64,000 nt of DNA from Gemmatimonadota bacterium (GTDB taxonomy: Bacteria; Gemmatimonadota; Gemmatimonadetes; Longimicrobiales; Gaopeijiaceae), in NCBI GenBank assembly GCA_009838975.1, contig VXQO01000150.1, positions 1 through 64,000 on the forward strand, given 5' to 3'. The translations under genes and the position numbers were made by a program. The notes under the pieces were generated by a model. The model made no database searches, was not told the DNA's origin, and worked only from the letters and a program-made list of their open reading frames with translations. Shown here piece by piece: positions 52,179-60,922 of this stretch (position 1 is the stretch's first letter; every line of letters begins with the position of its first letter).

Positions 52179-53330
52179 ATGATCGAATCCCCCCTGGCCC
52201 TCGCGACCCTCATCGCGGCCGTCACCGCGCTCGCCTTCTGGCTGGATTACCGCTTTCCAGCGCTGGGCAAGGTGGGCGCGTCCATGATGGCCATCATCTT
52301 CGGGGCGATCCTGTCCAACACCGGCCTCGTGCCCGTCGCGTCGCCGGTCTATGACGCCGTACTCGGTCCCGTCACCTCGGTGTCGATCGCCTGGCTGCTG
52401 CTGTCGGTGAATCTGCGCGACCTGGTGAAGGCGGGGCCGCGCATGACCGGCGCGTTCATGGTCGCGGTCGTGGGCACGGTGATCGGGGCGTTCGTGGCGG
52501 CGCTCCTGTACAGCGACCGATTCCCGGAGGACACCTGGCGAATCGCGGGGGCGCTGACCGGCACCTATTCCGGCGGCTCCGTCAACTTCGTGTCGGTGGG
52601 CCGCGAACTGGGCCTTTCGGGGACACTCTTCGCGGGACTCAACGCCGCGGACGCCGTGGTGACCGGTCTCTGGCTGGGGGCGACGCTCATACTTCCCCTG
52701 TGGCTCGCGCGGTTCTATGCGCCGGTGCCCAAGCCGGCGCGGGCCGACGATGCGTCCGCCGGCCAGGCCGCCACGAACTCCGACGAGCGCTCGCGTCACC
52801 ATCCCTACTTCGTCCGGGAGGGTCTGTCCGCCGTCGGCATCGCGAACCTGTTCGCCGCCGGGCTGATCCTGGTCTTCGTGTCCGAATGGCTCAACCAGCT
52901 ATATCCCGCCATACCCGCAATACTCATCCTCACCACCCTCGCCCTGGTGCTGGGCCACTCACCCCTCTACCGCGAAGCGCCCGGCGCGATGCAGCTCGGG
53001 TCGGTGGGCCTTCATTTCTTCTTCGTGCTGATCGGCATCCTGTCGCGAGTCTCGGAGATCGCTGCGGTGGGCTTCGAGGTCTTCTTCTTCACCCTCACGG
53101 TCGTCGGCGTTCACGGGGTCTGGGTGCTGGGAGTCGGCAAGCTGCTGCGCCTCGACATCGGAACCCTCTTCGTGGCGTCCCAGGCCGCCGTCGGAGGCCC
53201 GTCGAGCGCGCTCGCGGTGGCTATCGCGCGCGAATGGCGCCACCTCGTGCTGCCGGGCGTCGTGATGGGGCTCTTCGGCTACGCGGTGGGCACCTACCTC
53301 GGCCTCGGTGTAGCCTACCTGCTGCGGTAG
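52179..53330 (+). CDS. DUF819 family membrane protein
   Basis: 383-aa polytopic protein with about ten hydrophobic segments. GKVGASMMAIIFGAILSNTG and GTYSGGSVNFVSVGRELGLS, the VFFFTLTVVGVHGVWVLGVG region, and FVASQAAVGGPSSALAVAI fit the DUF819 family (Bacillus YjcL-like), a transporter-like group of unknown substrate. It is 12 bp after the zinc-ribbon gene. A hydrophilic loop of about 30 residues lies mid-protein. Confidence 0.88.
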   Translation: MIESPLALATLIAAVTALAFWLDYRFPALGKVGASMMAIIFGAILSNTGLVPVASPVYDAVLGPVTSVSIAWLLLSVNLRDLVKAGPRMTGAFMVAVVGTVIGAFVAALLYSDRFPEDTWRIAGALTGTYSGGSVNFVSVGRELGLSGTLFAGLNAADAVVTGLWLGATLILPLWLARFYAPVPKPARADDASAGQAATNSDERSRHHPYFVREGLSAVGIANLFAAGLILVFVSEWLNQLYPAIPAILILTTLALVLGHSPLYREAPGAMQLGSVGLHFFFVLIGILSRVSEIAAVGFEVFFFTLTVVGVHGVWVLGVGKLLRLDIGTLFVASQAAVGGPSSALAVAIAREWRHLVLPGVVMGLFGYAVGTYLGLGVAYLLR

Positions 53331-53396
53331 CCGGTCGGACCCGGTTCGTCCTCGACCGGGCGCGCCGCGAGCTGCGCCCCCCGCTTCCATGGTGCG

Positions 53397-53418
53397 GAAA
53401 GTCCGACTTTCTTATGAT
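53397..53418 (+). promoter_or_regulatory. Candidate lipA-pdh promoter with operator palindrome
   Basis: A perfect inverted repeat GAAAGT-CCG-ACTTTC (53397-53411) is followed directly by TATGAT (53413-53418), a good -10 hexamer. The layout places a repressor site over the spacer, as for GntR/PdhR-type control of pyruvate dehydrogenase genes. No clear -35 is visible. Transcription starting near 53425 would favour GTG 53454 as the lipA start. Confidence 0.5.
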
Positions 53419-53453
53419 TGACGCCCATTCGACGCAATCGGAGACTACCGGAA

Positions 53454-54617
53454 GTGATTCCGCGGGATACGAATAGACCGGGCGGCTACGCGCCCGCAGG
53501 CAAGGATACGGGCCGGGTGAAGCCCAAAGGCACGTCCCGGATCCCGGCTCATTGCGGCGTGGACACCATCCCGATCACCTCGCGCAAGCCGTCGTGGCTC
53601 AAGGTGCGCTCTCCCGGAGGGCCGAACTACCTGCGCCTCAAGCAGCTCATGCGCAGCCAGTCGCTGCACACGGTCTGCGAGGAGGCCGGCTGCCCCAACA
53701 TCGGTGAGTGCTGGGAGGCCGGCACCGCCACCTTCATGATCCTGGGCGATGTATGCACCCGCGCCTGCAAGTACTGCGCGGTCGCGCATGGGATGCCCAC
53801 CGAACTCGATCTCGACGAGCCCGGGAGGGTGGCCGAAACGATCGAGGCGATGGGGCTCGACCACGTCGTCATCACTTCCGTCAACAGGGACGAGCTCGCC
53901 GACGGCGGCGCAAGCATCTACGCGGCGACGATCCGCGAGGTGCACGCGCGGCTGCCGCACTGCTCGGTCGAGGTGCTCATCCCCGACTTCAAGGGCGACG
54001 AGGACGCGCTGCGCACGGTGATGGACGCGCGGCCCGCAATCCTGGGCCACAACCTCGAGACGGTCGAGCGGCTCCACCCCGAGGTGCGGCCGGGCGGCCG
54101 CTACTGGCGCTCGATCTCGTACCTGGGGAGCGCCAAGCGCATCGACGCGTCGATGCTCACGAAGACGGGCATCATCCTGGGGATGGGCGAGGAGGCCGGC
54201 GAGATCCGCCAGGCCATGGCCGACCTGCGCGAAGCCGCGGTCGACATCCTCACGCTGGGACAGTACCTGCGCCCGTCCCGCCAGCACATTCCCGTGGCCC
54301 GCTGGGTGACGCCCGGAGAGTTCCGCGACTGGAAGCGGATCGGCGAGGAGGAGTACGGGTTCCGTCACGTGGAGTCCGGGCCGCTCGTGCGCTCCAGCTA
54401 CCACGCGAAGGAACAGGCCCGCGAGGTCGAGGCTGGGGGCCCGGGCTCGATACGCGATGTGATGGAGGCGGACATACCGGCGCCTGCCGAGCTGATCGAC
54501 CCGGGCAGTCCTGCAGCGGGCACGGACGGGACCGGGCAGCCCGCGGCGCGCCGGGAGCTCATCCAGCTCCGCACGTCGATGAGGCCGCCCAAACGCGCCA
54601 CCGGCACGGGCGGCTGA
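53454..54617 (+). CDS. lipA: Lipoyl synthase
   Basis: Radical-SAM enzyme inserting two sulfurs into octanoyl-protein to make lipoyl cofactor. The auxiliary cluster CEEAGCPNIGECWEAG and the SAM cluster CTRACKYCAVAHG, the TSVNRDELADGGA strand, and TLGQYLRPSRQHIPVARWVT are diagnostic. Length 387 aa from GTG 53454; a TTG at 53418 is possible. The usual ending (VRSSYHAKEQ) is followed by about 66 extra residues rich in Gly/Pro/Ala. It begins the pyruvate dehydrogenase locus, whose E2 it serves. Confidence 0.94.
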   Translation: MIPRDTNRPGGYAPAGKDTGRVKPKGTSRIPAHCGVDTIPITSRKPSWLKVRSPGGPNYLRLKQLMRSQSLHTVCEEAGCPNIGECWEAGTATFMILGDVCTRACKYCAVAHGMPTELDLDEPGRVAETIEAMGLDHVVITSVNRDELADGGASIYAATIREVHARLPHCSVEVLIPDFKGDEDALRTVMDARPAILGHNLETVERLHPEVRPGGRYWRSISYLGSAKRIDASMLTKTGIILGMGEEAGEIRQAMADLREAAVDILTLGQYLRPSRQHIPVARWVTPGEFRDWKRIGEEEYGFRHVESGPLVRSSYHAKEQAREVEAGGPGSIRDVMEADIPAPAELIDPGSPAAGTDGTGQPAARRELIQLRTSMRPPKRATGTGG

Positions 54618-54653
54618 CGCAACGTGGCGCACGGCACACAGGAGAAGGAAGCA

Positions 54654-55733
54654 GTGGCGACGATTACCGGAATCGGGACCGCCGACGACGAGACCGAAGC
54701 GGCTGCCGCAAGCCTGGAGGGGTTCTCCGGCGACGAACTGCAGGCCCTGCTCGCCGAGATGCTCCTCTATCGCCGCTTCGAGGAGAAGGCGGAGGAGGCC
54801 TATGCGATCGGCAAGATCGGCGGATTCTGTCACCTGCACATCGGGCAGGAAGGACTTGCGGCCGGTGCGATCAAGCCTCTCCGCGAGGACGACCAGGTCG
54901 TCACCGCGTACCGCGAACACACGCAGGCCATCGCCAAGGGCATAACGCCCCGGGCGGTGATGGCCGAACTCTATGGACGGACGGACGGGTGCTCGGGCGG
55001 ACGCGGCGGATCGATGCACCTCTTCGACACCGCCGTGGGTTTCCTGGGTGGGCACGGAATCGTGGGTGGCCAGATTCCGCTCGGTGCGGGCGTCGCGTGG
55101 GCCATCAAGTACCGCGGCGGTGATCAGATCTGCGTGTGTTTCATGGGCGACGCGGCGGTCAACCAGGGCGCCTTTCTCGAGGCGCTCAACATGTCCGCGA
55201 TCTGGCGGTTGCCCGTGATCTACGTCGTGGAAAACAACGGCTACGGGATGGGCACCGCGTTTTCACGGGTCTCCGCCACCGAGATGCAGGCGCGTTCGGG
55301 GGCCTACGGAATCCCGGCGCACACCGTCAACGGGCAGGACGTGCTGGAGACCTACCGGTTTTTCGAGGATCTCGCCGAGCATGTGCGATCGGGGGCGGGA
55401 CCCCAGTTCGTGAACGCCGTGACCTACCGCTTCCGGGGACACTCGATGTCGGACCCGGTGTCCGGGACCTACCGGTCGAAGGAAGAAGTCGAATCGCACG
55501 TCGAGGAGCAGGACCCGATCACGATCCTGCGCGACCGCATGATGAACGCGGGCCTGCTGACCCAGGCTGAACTCGAGGCCATGGACGCCGACGCCCGAGC
55601 GGCGAGCGAAGATGCCGCGGACTTTGCGGACGCATCCCCGCTTCCCGACCCCTCGACGCTCTACGATCACGTGTACGCGGAGATAAACCCGCACGGTCGG
55701 CTTTTCCTGGACGGGAGGAGCCCTCATGGCTGA
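54654..55733 (+). CDS. pdhA: Pyruvate dehydrogenase E1 component, alpha subunit
   Basis: About 359-aa ThDP-dependent E1-alpha. The segments LLYRRFEEKAEEAYAIGKIG, FLGGHGIVGGQIPLGAGVAW and the ThDP motif CFMGDAAVNQGAFLEALNMS ending VENNGYGMGT are characteristic. The phosphorylation-loop-like YRFRGHSMSDP segment is kept. GTG 54654 is favoured by AGGAGAAGGA just upstream; GTG 54624 is an alternative. It overlaps pdhB by 8 bp. Confidence 0.95.
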   Translation: MATITGIGTADDETEAAAASLEGFSGDELQALLAEMLLYRRFEEKAEEAYAIGKIGGFCHLHIGQEGLAAGAIKPLREDDQVVTAYREHTQAIAKGITPRAVMAELYGRTDGCSGGRGGSMHLFDTAVGFLGGHGIVGGQIPLGAGVAWAIKYRGGDQICVCFMGDAAVNQGAFLEALNMSAIWRLPVIYVVENNGYGMGTAFSRVSATEMQARSGAYGIPAHTVNGQDVLETYRFFEDLAEHVRSGAGPQFVNAVTYRFRGHSMSDPVSGTYRSKEEVESHVEEQDPITILRDRMMNAGLLTQAELEAMDADARAASEDAADFADASPLPDPSTLYDHVYAEINPHGRLFLDGRSPHG

Positions 55734-56709
55734 GATGACCTACCGCGAGGCCCTCAACGCGGCCATGTGCCAGGAGATGGACCGGGACGACTCGGTCTTC
55801 CTCATGGGCGAGGAAGTCGCCGAATACGACGGCGCCTACAAGGTTTCGCGCGGGATGCTGGCCCGCTACGGGGACCGCCGCGTGGTCGACTCGCCGATCA
55901 GCGAACTGGGCTTCACAGGCCTCTGCGTCGGCGCGGCGATGACGGGACTGCGCCCGATCTGCGAGTTCATGACCTTCAACTTCTCCATCCTCGCCCTCGA
56001 CCAGGTCATCAACAGCGCGGCCAAGATGCTGTACATGACCAACGGGCAGATCCCGGTCCCGATCGTCTTCCGCGGCCCCACCGGCGCGGCGCTGCAGCTC
56101 TCCGCGCAGCACTCCCAGGCCTGCGAGACCTGGTACGTGCACGCGCCCGGCGTGAAGCTGGTCACGCCCGCAACCCCCGCCGACGCCAAGGGATTGCTGG
56201 CCGCGGCGATCCGCGACGACGACCCCGTTGCCGTCATGGAGGGCGAGCTGCTCTACAACGTCCGCGGCGAGGTCCCCGACGGCGAATACGTGATCCCGCT
56301 GGGCGTGGCCGATGTCAAGCGCTCGGGCGACGACGTCAGCATCATCACGCACGGCAAGATGGTGCATGTGGCGCTGCAGGCGGCGCGCACGCTTGCCCGC
56401 GACGGGATCGAGGCCGATGTGGTCGACCTGCGCTCGATCCGCCCCCTCGATGTCGACGCCATCCTGGAGTCGGTGGAGCGCACCAACCGCGTGGTCTATC
56501 TGGAGGAAGGGTGGCCGTTCGCGGGCGTCGGCGCGCAGATCGTCTCGCTGATTCAGGAGCAAGCCTTCGACGATCTCGACGCGCCGGTCGTGCGGGTGAC
56601 CCAGGCCGACGTGCCGATGCCGTACGCGAAGAACCTCGAGCAGATCGCCAAGCCCGGCGTGAAGGGCGTATTGGAAGCCTGCAGGAAGGTGATGTACCTG
56701 CCGGCGTAA
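55726..56709 (+). CDS. pdhB: Pyruvate dehydrogenase E1 component, beta subunit
   Basis: 327-aa E1-beta, forming the heterotetramer with PdhA that decarboxylates pyruvate and acetylates lipoyl-E2. TYREALNAAMCQEMDRDDSV, FLMGEEVAEYDGAYKV, SPISELGFTGLCVGAAMTGL and EEGWPFAGVGAQI are diagnostic. ATG 55726 has GGGAGGAG upstream. It is 18 bp before pdhC. Confidence 0.96.
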   Translation: MAEMTYREALNAAMCQEMDRDDSVFLMGEEVAEYDGAYKVSRGMLARYGDRRVVDSPISELGFTGLCVGAAMTGLRPICEFMTFNFSILALDQVINSAAKMLYMTNGQIPVPIVFRGPTGAALQLSAQHSQACETWYVHAPGVKLVTPATPADAKGLLAAAIRDDDPVAVMEGELLYNVRGEVPDGEYVIPLGVADVKRSGDDVSIITHGKMVHVALQAARTLARDGIEADVVDLRSIRPLDVDAILESVERTNRVVYLEEGWPFAGVGAQIVSLIQEQAFDDLDAPVVRVTQADVPMPYAKNLEQIAKPGVKGVLEACRKVMYLPA

Positions 56710-56727
56710 CCCCGGACAAGCGAAGAA

Positions 56728-58059
56728 ATGGCAACCAAGGTCCACATGGAAGCGCTCTCGCCCACGATGGAAGAGGGCCAGGTCGTGAAGTGGTTGAAGG
56801 ATGAGGGCGACGCGGTCACGCAGGGAGACATCCTCGCGGAGATAGAGACCGACAAGGCCACGATGGAGCTGGTAGCGCGCGGCGACGGCGTGCTCAGGAA
56901 GATCCTGGTGGCCGAGGGCGTCGCGGCTCCGGTGGGCGACGTCATCGCGATCATCGCCGCCGGCGACGAGGACATCGCCGGGCTGTTGGCGGGGCTCGGC
57001 AGCGGGAGCGCGGCGACGAATGGCGGGGCGGCCGTGCCTGCGGGGGAAGCGGGCGCAGGGCAGAGCTCGGAGACCGCTGGCGCCGCCGCCGGTTCGGCGC
57101 GGGTCTCGGCGGCTGCCACGGCTCCCGAGGCCGCCGCGTCCACCATTCCCGCGACTGCTCCCGTGGCCGCCGGACGGGTCAAGGCGTCTCCGCTGGCAAA
57201 GCGGCTGGCGAGCGAGCTCGGCCTGGACATCCGCACCGTTCAGGGGTCCGGCCCGGCCGGCCGCGTCATCCGGCGCGACATCGAAGCGGCTGCCGCGGCT
57301 GCCGCTTCGGCGCCACCCGTCGCACCAGCTGTGCCACCCGCGGTCACCGTCCCCGCGCCCGCCCCCGGCGAAGATTTCGTGGACATTCCCCTGTCCCAGA
57401 TGCGCAAGACCGTGGCTCGCCGCCTGGCCGAATCGCTCGGGCCGGTGCCGCACTTCTTCCTGACGGTCGACGTGGACATGACGCGCGCGCTGGCGGCGCG
57501 TGTGCGTGTCAACGAACTGCTGGCCGCGCAGGGCGCCAGGGCGTCGCTCAACGACATGGTCATCAAGGCCGCCGCGGTCGCGCTCACCCACCACCCGGAT
57601 TGCAATGCGTGGTGGCAGGGCGACTCGATCCGTCGCTTCAGCCGCGTGCACATCGGTGTGGCTGTGGCGGTGCCCGACGGCCTGATCACGCCCGTCGTCA
57701 CCGACGCCCACGCCAAGGGGCTGGGACAGATCAGCACCGAGGTTCGCGAACTCGCCGGGCGCGCCCGCGAGAAGAAACTTCAGCCGCACGAGTACACCGG
57801 CTCGACCTTTTCGATCTCGAACCTCGGCATGTTCGGGATCGAGGAGTTCACGGCGGTGATCAACCCGCCGGAAGCCGGAATCATCGCCGTGGGCGCGGTG
57901 GAGGAGCGGCCGGTCGTGGTTGGCGGCGAGGTCGTCGTGCAGCCGCGCATGCGGATCACGATGAGCTGCGACCATCGCGTCATCGACGGCGCCCAGGGCG
58001 CACGCTTCCTGGCCACGCTGAAGTCGTTCCTGGAGGAGCCGGCGGCGATCCTGATCTAG
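56728..58059 (+). CDS. pdhC: Pyruvate dehydrogenase E2, dihydrolipoamide acetyltransferase
   Basis: 443-aa E2 core. One lipoyl domain (about 1-78) has the lipoylated lysine in AEIETDKATMELVARG. An Ala-rich linker and a peripheral-subunit-binding domain (about 150-190, SPLAKRLASELGLDIRTVQG) follow. The catalytic domain (about 210-443) has the HRxxDG motif in MSCDHRVIDGAQGARF. It moves the acetyl group to CoA. LipA, encoded four genes upstream, would modify it. An amidohydrolase gene separates it from lpdA. Confidence 0.96.
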   Translation: MATKVHMEALSPTMEEGQVVKWLKDEGDAVTQGDILAEIETDKATMELVARGDGVLRKILVAEGVAAPVGDVIAIIAAGDEDIAGLLAGLGSGSAATNGGAAVPAGEAGAGQSSETAGAAAGSARVSAAATAPEAAASTIPATAPVAAGRVKASPLAKRLASELGLDIRTVQGSGPAGRVIRRDIEAAAAAAASAPPVAPAVPPAVTVPAPAPGEDFVDIPLSQMRKTVARRLAESLGPVPHFFLTVDVDMTRALAARVRVNELLAAQGARASLNDMVIKAAAVALTHHPDCNAWWQGDSIRRFSRVHIGVAVAVPDGLITPVVTDAHAKGLGQISTEVRELAGRAREKKLQPHEYTGSTFSISNLGMFGIEEFTAVINPPEAGIIAVGAVEERPVVVGGEVVVQPRMRITMSCDHRVIDGAQGARFLATLKSFLEEPAAILI

Positions 58060-58103
58060 CAGGCTGTGTCCACGCGGAGCCGGGCCGGCGATGGAAAGAG
58101 TAA

Positions 58104-58137
58104 TGTCAACATGACAAAATGTAATGTCAACATGACA
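58104..58137. promoter_or_regulatory. Two-copy palindromic operator over the amidohydrolase start
   Basis: The 13-bp palindrome TGTCAACATGACA (TGTCA-ACA-TGACA) occurs twice, at 58104-58116 and 58125-58137. The copies are 21 bp apart start to start, within a longer direct repeat (TAATGTCAACATGACA). The second copy contains the ATG at 58132 and the first an in-frame ATG at 58111. Repressor binding would block initiation of transcription or translation. The family of the regulator cannot be named from this. Confidence 0.65.
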
Positions 58138-59448
58138 CACACCGGGGCGCGCAACGGGCTATTGACGCTGATCGCGGCGACGATCCCCATCCTTTCGCCC
58201 GCGCTCCACGCCCAGGACGCCACCACCCTGATCCGCGCCGGCCGCCTCATTGACGGCAACGGCGCCCTCGTGTCCCCCGGCGCCGTCCTCGTCGCGGGCG
58301 AGCGCATCGAAGCGGTCGGCGCGGCCGCGCTTTCCCACCCTGCCGACCGCACCATCGACCTCGGCGACGCCACCCTCCTTCCCGGCCTGATCGACCTTCA
58401 CACGCACCTCACCGACAAGGTCGGCGTGCACTGGGAGGAGGTGCTCACCACCACCACACCCGCGCAGGCGGCGCTCTACGGCGCGGCGAATGCGCTCACC
58501 ACCCTGCGAGCCGGCTTCACCACGGTCCGCGACATGGGCCCCACCTGGCCCTACACCGATGTTGAACTGCGCGACATCATCGACGCCGGCGTGATCCCGG
58601 GACCCCGCATGCAGGTCGCCGGCAACTACGTCTCGTCGACGGGTGGCGCGGGCGACGCCCGCCAGTTCTCCATCTACGTCGACGTGCCCGCCGTCCGGAA
58701 CCTCGCCGACGGCGTCGACGCGGTGCGGGCCGCGGTGCGCACCAACCACAAGCACGGCGCCGACTTCACCAAGATCCTGGCCACCGGCGCGGTCCTCTCC
58801 CAGGGCCTGTCTCCGGGCGCGCAGCAGTACTCCGACGAGGAAATCGCGGTCGCCGTCGAGGAGACGAACCGCTGGGGACGCTTCACCGCCGCGCACGCGC
58901 ACGGCACCGAAGGCATCAAGGCCGCGATCCGGGCGGGCGTGCGCACGATCGACCACGGCTCCATGCTCGACGACGAAGCCATCGCCATGCTCCGGCAGAG
59001 CGACCACACCTACTTCGTCCCCACCCTGTACGTCGGCGTGATCGTCCCGCGGGACGGCGCGGCGCTGGGCATCCCCGAGCCGCTGATCCAGCGCTCCACC
59101 GAGATGATGCGCCACCGCAACTCGACCTTTCGCCGCGCCCTCGAGGCCGGGCTGACGATCGGGTTCGGCACCGACGCAGGCGTCTTCGAACACGGCCACA
59201 ACGCCCGCGAGTTCCAGGTCCGGGTCGAGATCGGCGAGAGCGAAATGGACGCGATCACCTCGGCCACCAGCATCTCGGCCATGATCATGGGCTGGGAGTC
59301 CGACGTCGGGTCGCTCGAGCCGGGCAAGTACGCCGACGTCATCGCGGTGCCCGGCAACCCGCTCGACGACATCACCGCCCTCGAACGCGTCATCTGGGTC
59401 ATGAAGGGCGGCGAGATCCACCGGGACGACCTGGCGCCGCGACGTTAG
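58132..59448 (+). CDS. Secreted metal-dependent amidohydrolase
   Basis: 438-aa imidazolonepropionase-like amidohydrolase. A signal peptide (about 1-26, ending SPALHAQ) precedes the TIM-barrel. Metal motifs: LLPGLIDLHTHL (HxH), THKHGADFTKILAT (lysine region), AAHAHGTEGIKAAIRAGVRT (His), and IGFGTDAGVFEHG (Asp). The C-terminal KYADVIAVPGNPLDDI is typical. ATG 58132 gives the best signal peptide, though ATG 58111 and GTG 58066 are in frame. It breaks the pdhC-lpdA order and carries its own tandem operator. Confidence 0.9.
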   Translation: MTHTGARNGLLTLIAATIPILSPALHAQDATTLIRAGRLIDGNGALVSPGAVLVAGERIEAVGAAALSHPADRTIDLGDATLLPGLIDLHTHLTDKVGVHWEEVLTTTTPAQAALYGAANALTTLRAGFTTVRDMGPTWPYTDVELRDIIDAGVIPGPRMQVAGNYVSSTGGAGDARQFSIYVDVPAVRNLADGVDAVRAAVRTNHKHGADFTKILATGAVLSQGLSPGAQQYSDEEIAVAVEETNRWGRFTAAHAHGTEGIKAAIRAGVRTIDHGSMLDDEAIAMLRQSDHTYFVPTLYVGVIVPRDGAALGIPEPLIQRSTEMMRHRNSTFRRALEAGLTIGFGTDAGVFEHGHNAREFQVRVEIGESEMDAITSATSISAMIMGWESDVGSLEPGKYADVIAVPGNPLDDITALERVIWVMKGGEIHRDDLAPRR

Positions 59449-59503
59449 CTTTTCACGGCCCGTCCAGAGGCCACACCCGTTTCACCCCAGCGAGAGGCTT
59501 CCC

Positions 59504-60922
59504 TTGGCAGGAGATCGACAGAGCAAAACGGATTTCGATGTCGTCGTGGTCGGCGGCGGACCGGGGGGCTACGTCGCCGCGATCCGTGCCGGCCAGCTCG
59601 GCCTCAGGACCGCGTGCATCGAGGCGGACAAGCTGGGCGGCGTGTGCCTCAACATCGGGTGCATCCCGACCAAGGCCCTCCTCAGCAGCGCGCTCATGGT
59701 CAACGAGCTCAAGCACGCCGGCGGGCACGGCATCACCTTCGACGGATTCACGGCCGACCTCGGCCCCGCGCAGAAGCGCAGCCGGTCGGTGGCCGCAAAG
59801 CTCTCGAACGGCGTCAGCTTCCTCCTCAGGAAGAACAAGGTCGCCCACATCGAGGGCTACGGACGTCTTCTGGGGGGTGGAAGGGTCGAAGTCGACAACA
59901 ACGGCGAGAAGCAGGTCATCAGCGCCCGCGACATCATCATCGCCACGGGTTCACGACCGCGCAGCCTGCCCTTCCTGCAGATCGACGAAGAACGTATCTG
60001 GTCTTCCACGGGAGCACTCTTCCAGGACGAGGCGCCCGAAACGCTCGTGGTCGTCGGCGCCGGCGCGGTCGGTATGGAGTTCGCGGACATCTACAACGCC
60101 TACGGCACCAAAGTCACGGTTATCGAGGCGCTCGACCGGGTCCTGCCGCTCGAGGACAAGGACTGCTCGCGCACCGTGGCCACGGCCTTCAAGAAGCGGA
60201 AGATGGACATCTTCACGAGCGCCCGCGTGGAGAGCACGGAAGTCGTGGACGACGGCGTCGTCATCTCTTTCACCGACAAGCGCGGCAAGGCCCACCGGCT
60301 CGAAGTCGACTACGTGCTGTCGGCCGTGGGGCGGATTCCCAACACCGAGGACATCGGGCTTGAAGCGGCGGGCGTGAAGGTCACCGAACGGGGCAACTTC
60401 GTCGCGGTGGACGAAGCCATGCGCACGAACGTCCCGGGCATCTGGGCGGTGGGCGACTGCGCGGGCCAGCAGCTCCTGGCACACAAGGGCATGCACGAGG
60501 GCGTCGTGGCCGCCGAGCACATCGCCGGGGTAGGCCACCACACCGTGGACTACGCCAACGTGCCGAACTGCACCTACTGCCACCCCGAGGTCGCATCGGT
60601 GGGGCTGACCGAGGACCAGGCCCGCGAAAAGGGCCTCGACATCGAGGTCGGCAAGTTCCCGTGGGCGGGCAACGGCCGCGCCCTGGCCGCCGGCGACTCC
60701 ACCGGATTCGTGAAGGTCATCCGCGACAAGCGCTACTCCGAGGTCGTCGGCGCGCACATCGTCGGTCCCCACGCCACCGAACTCATCGCCGAATTCGTAA
60801 TGGCTCGCCACCTCGAATCGACCGTCGAAGAGATCGACCTGGCCATGCACCCGCACCCCACGCTTTCCGAGGCGGTGGCGGAAGGCGCGCTCGGTGCGCT
60901 CGGGAGGCCGCTGCACATCTAA
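59504..60922 (+). CDS. lpdA: Dihydrolipoyl dehydrogenase (E3)
   Basis: 472-aa FAD disulfide oxidoreductase that reoxidises dihydrolipoamide on E2 with NAD+. FAD loop VVVVGGGPGGYVAAIRAGQL; redox disulfide C48/C53 in GGVCLNIGCIPTKA; NAD loop VVGAGAVGMEFADIY; FAD-binding WAVGDCAGQ; catalytic His in MHPHPTLSEAV. TTG 59504 is the start giving the family N-terminus. Its stop codon overlaps the convergent ankyrin gene stop. Confidence 0.96.
   Translation: MAGDRQSKTDFDVVVVGGGPGGYVAAIRAGQLGLRTACIEADKLGGVCLNIGCIPTKALLSSALMVNELKHAGGHGITFDGFTADLGPAQKRSRSVAAKLSNGVSFLLRKNKVAHIEGYGRLLGGGRVEVDNNGEKQVISARDIIIATGSRPRSLPFLQIDEERIWSSTGALFQDEAPETLVVVGAGAVGMEFADIYNAYGTKVTVIEALDRVLPLEDKDCSRTVATAFKKRKMDIFTSARVESTEVVDDGVVISFTDKRGKAHRLEVDYVLSAVGRIPNTEDIGLEAAGVKVTERGNFVAVDEAMRTNVPGIWAVGDCAGQQLLAHKGMHEGVVAAEHIAGVGHHTVDYANVPNCTYCHPEVASVGLTEDQAREKGLDIEVGKFPWAGNGRALAAGDSTGFVKVIRDKRYSEVVGAHIVGPHATELIAEFVMARHLESTVEEIDLAMHPHPTLSEAVAEGALGALGRPLHI

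Noticed and set aside
53340-53360. CCCGGT/ACCGGG hairpin after the DUF819 gene as a terminator
   Set aside because: There is no T-run and such short GC arms are expected by chance at this composition.
55519-58140. 873-codon open frame on the minus strand
   Set aside because: It is antisense to pdhB and pdhC, rich in Arg/His/Gly with no family pattern; a product of high GC in the third codon position of the real genes.
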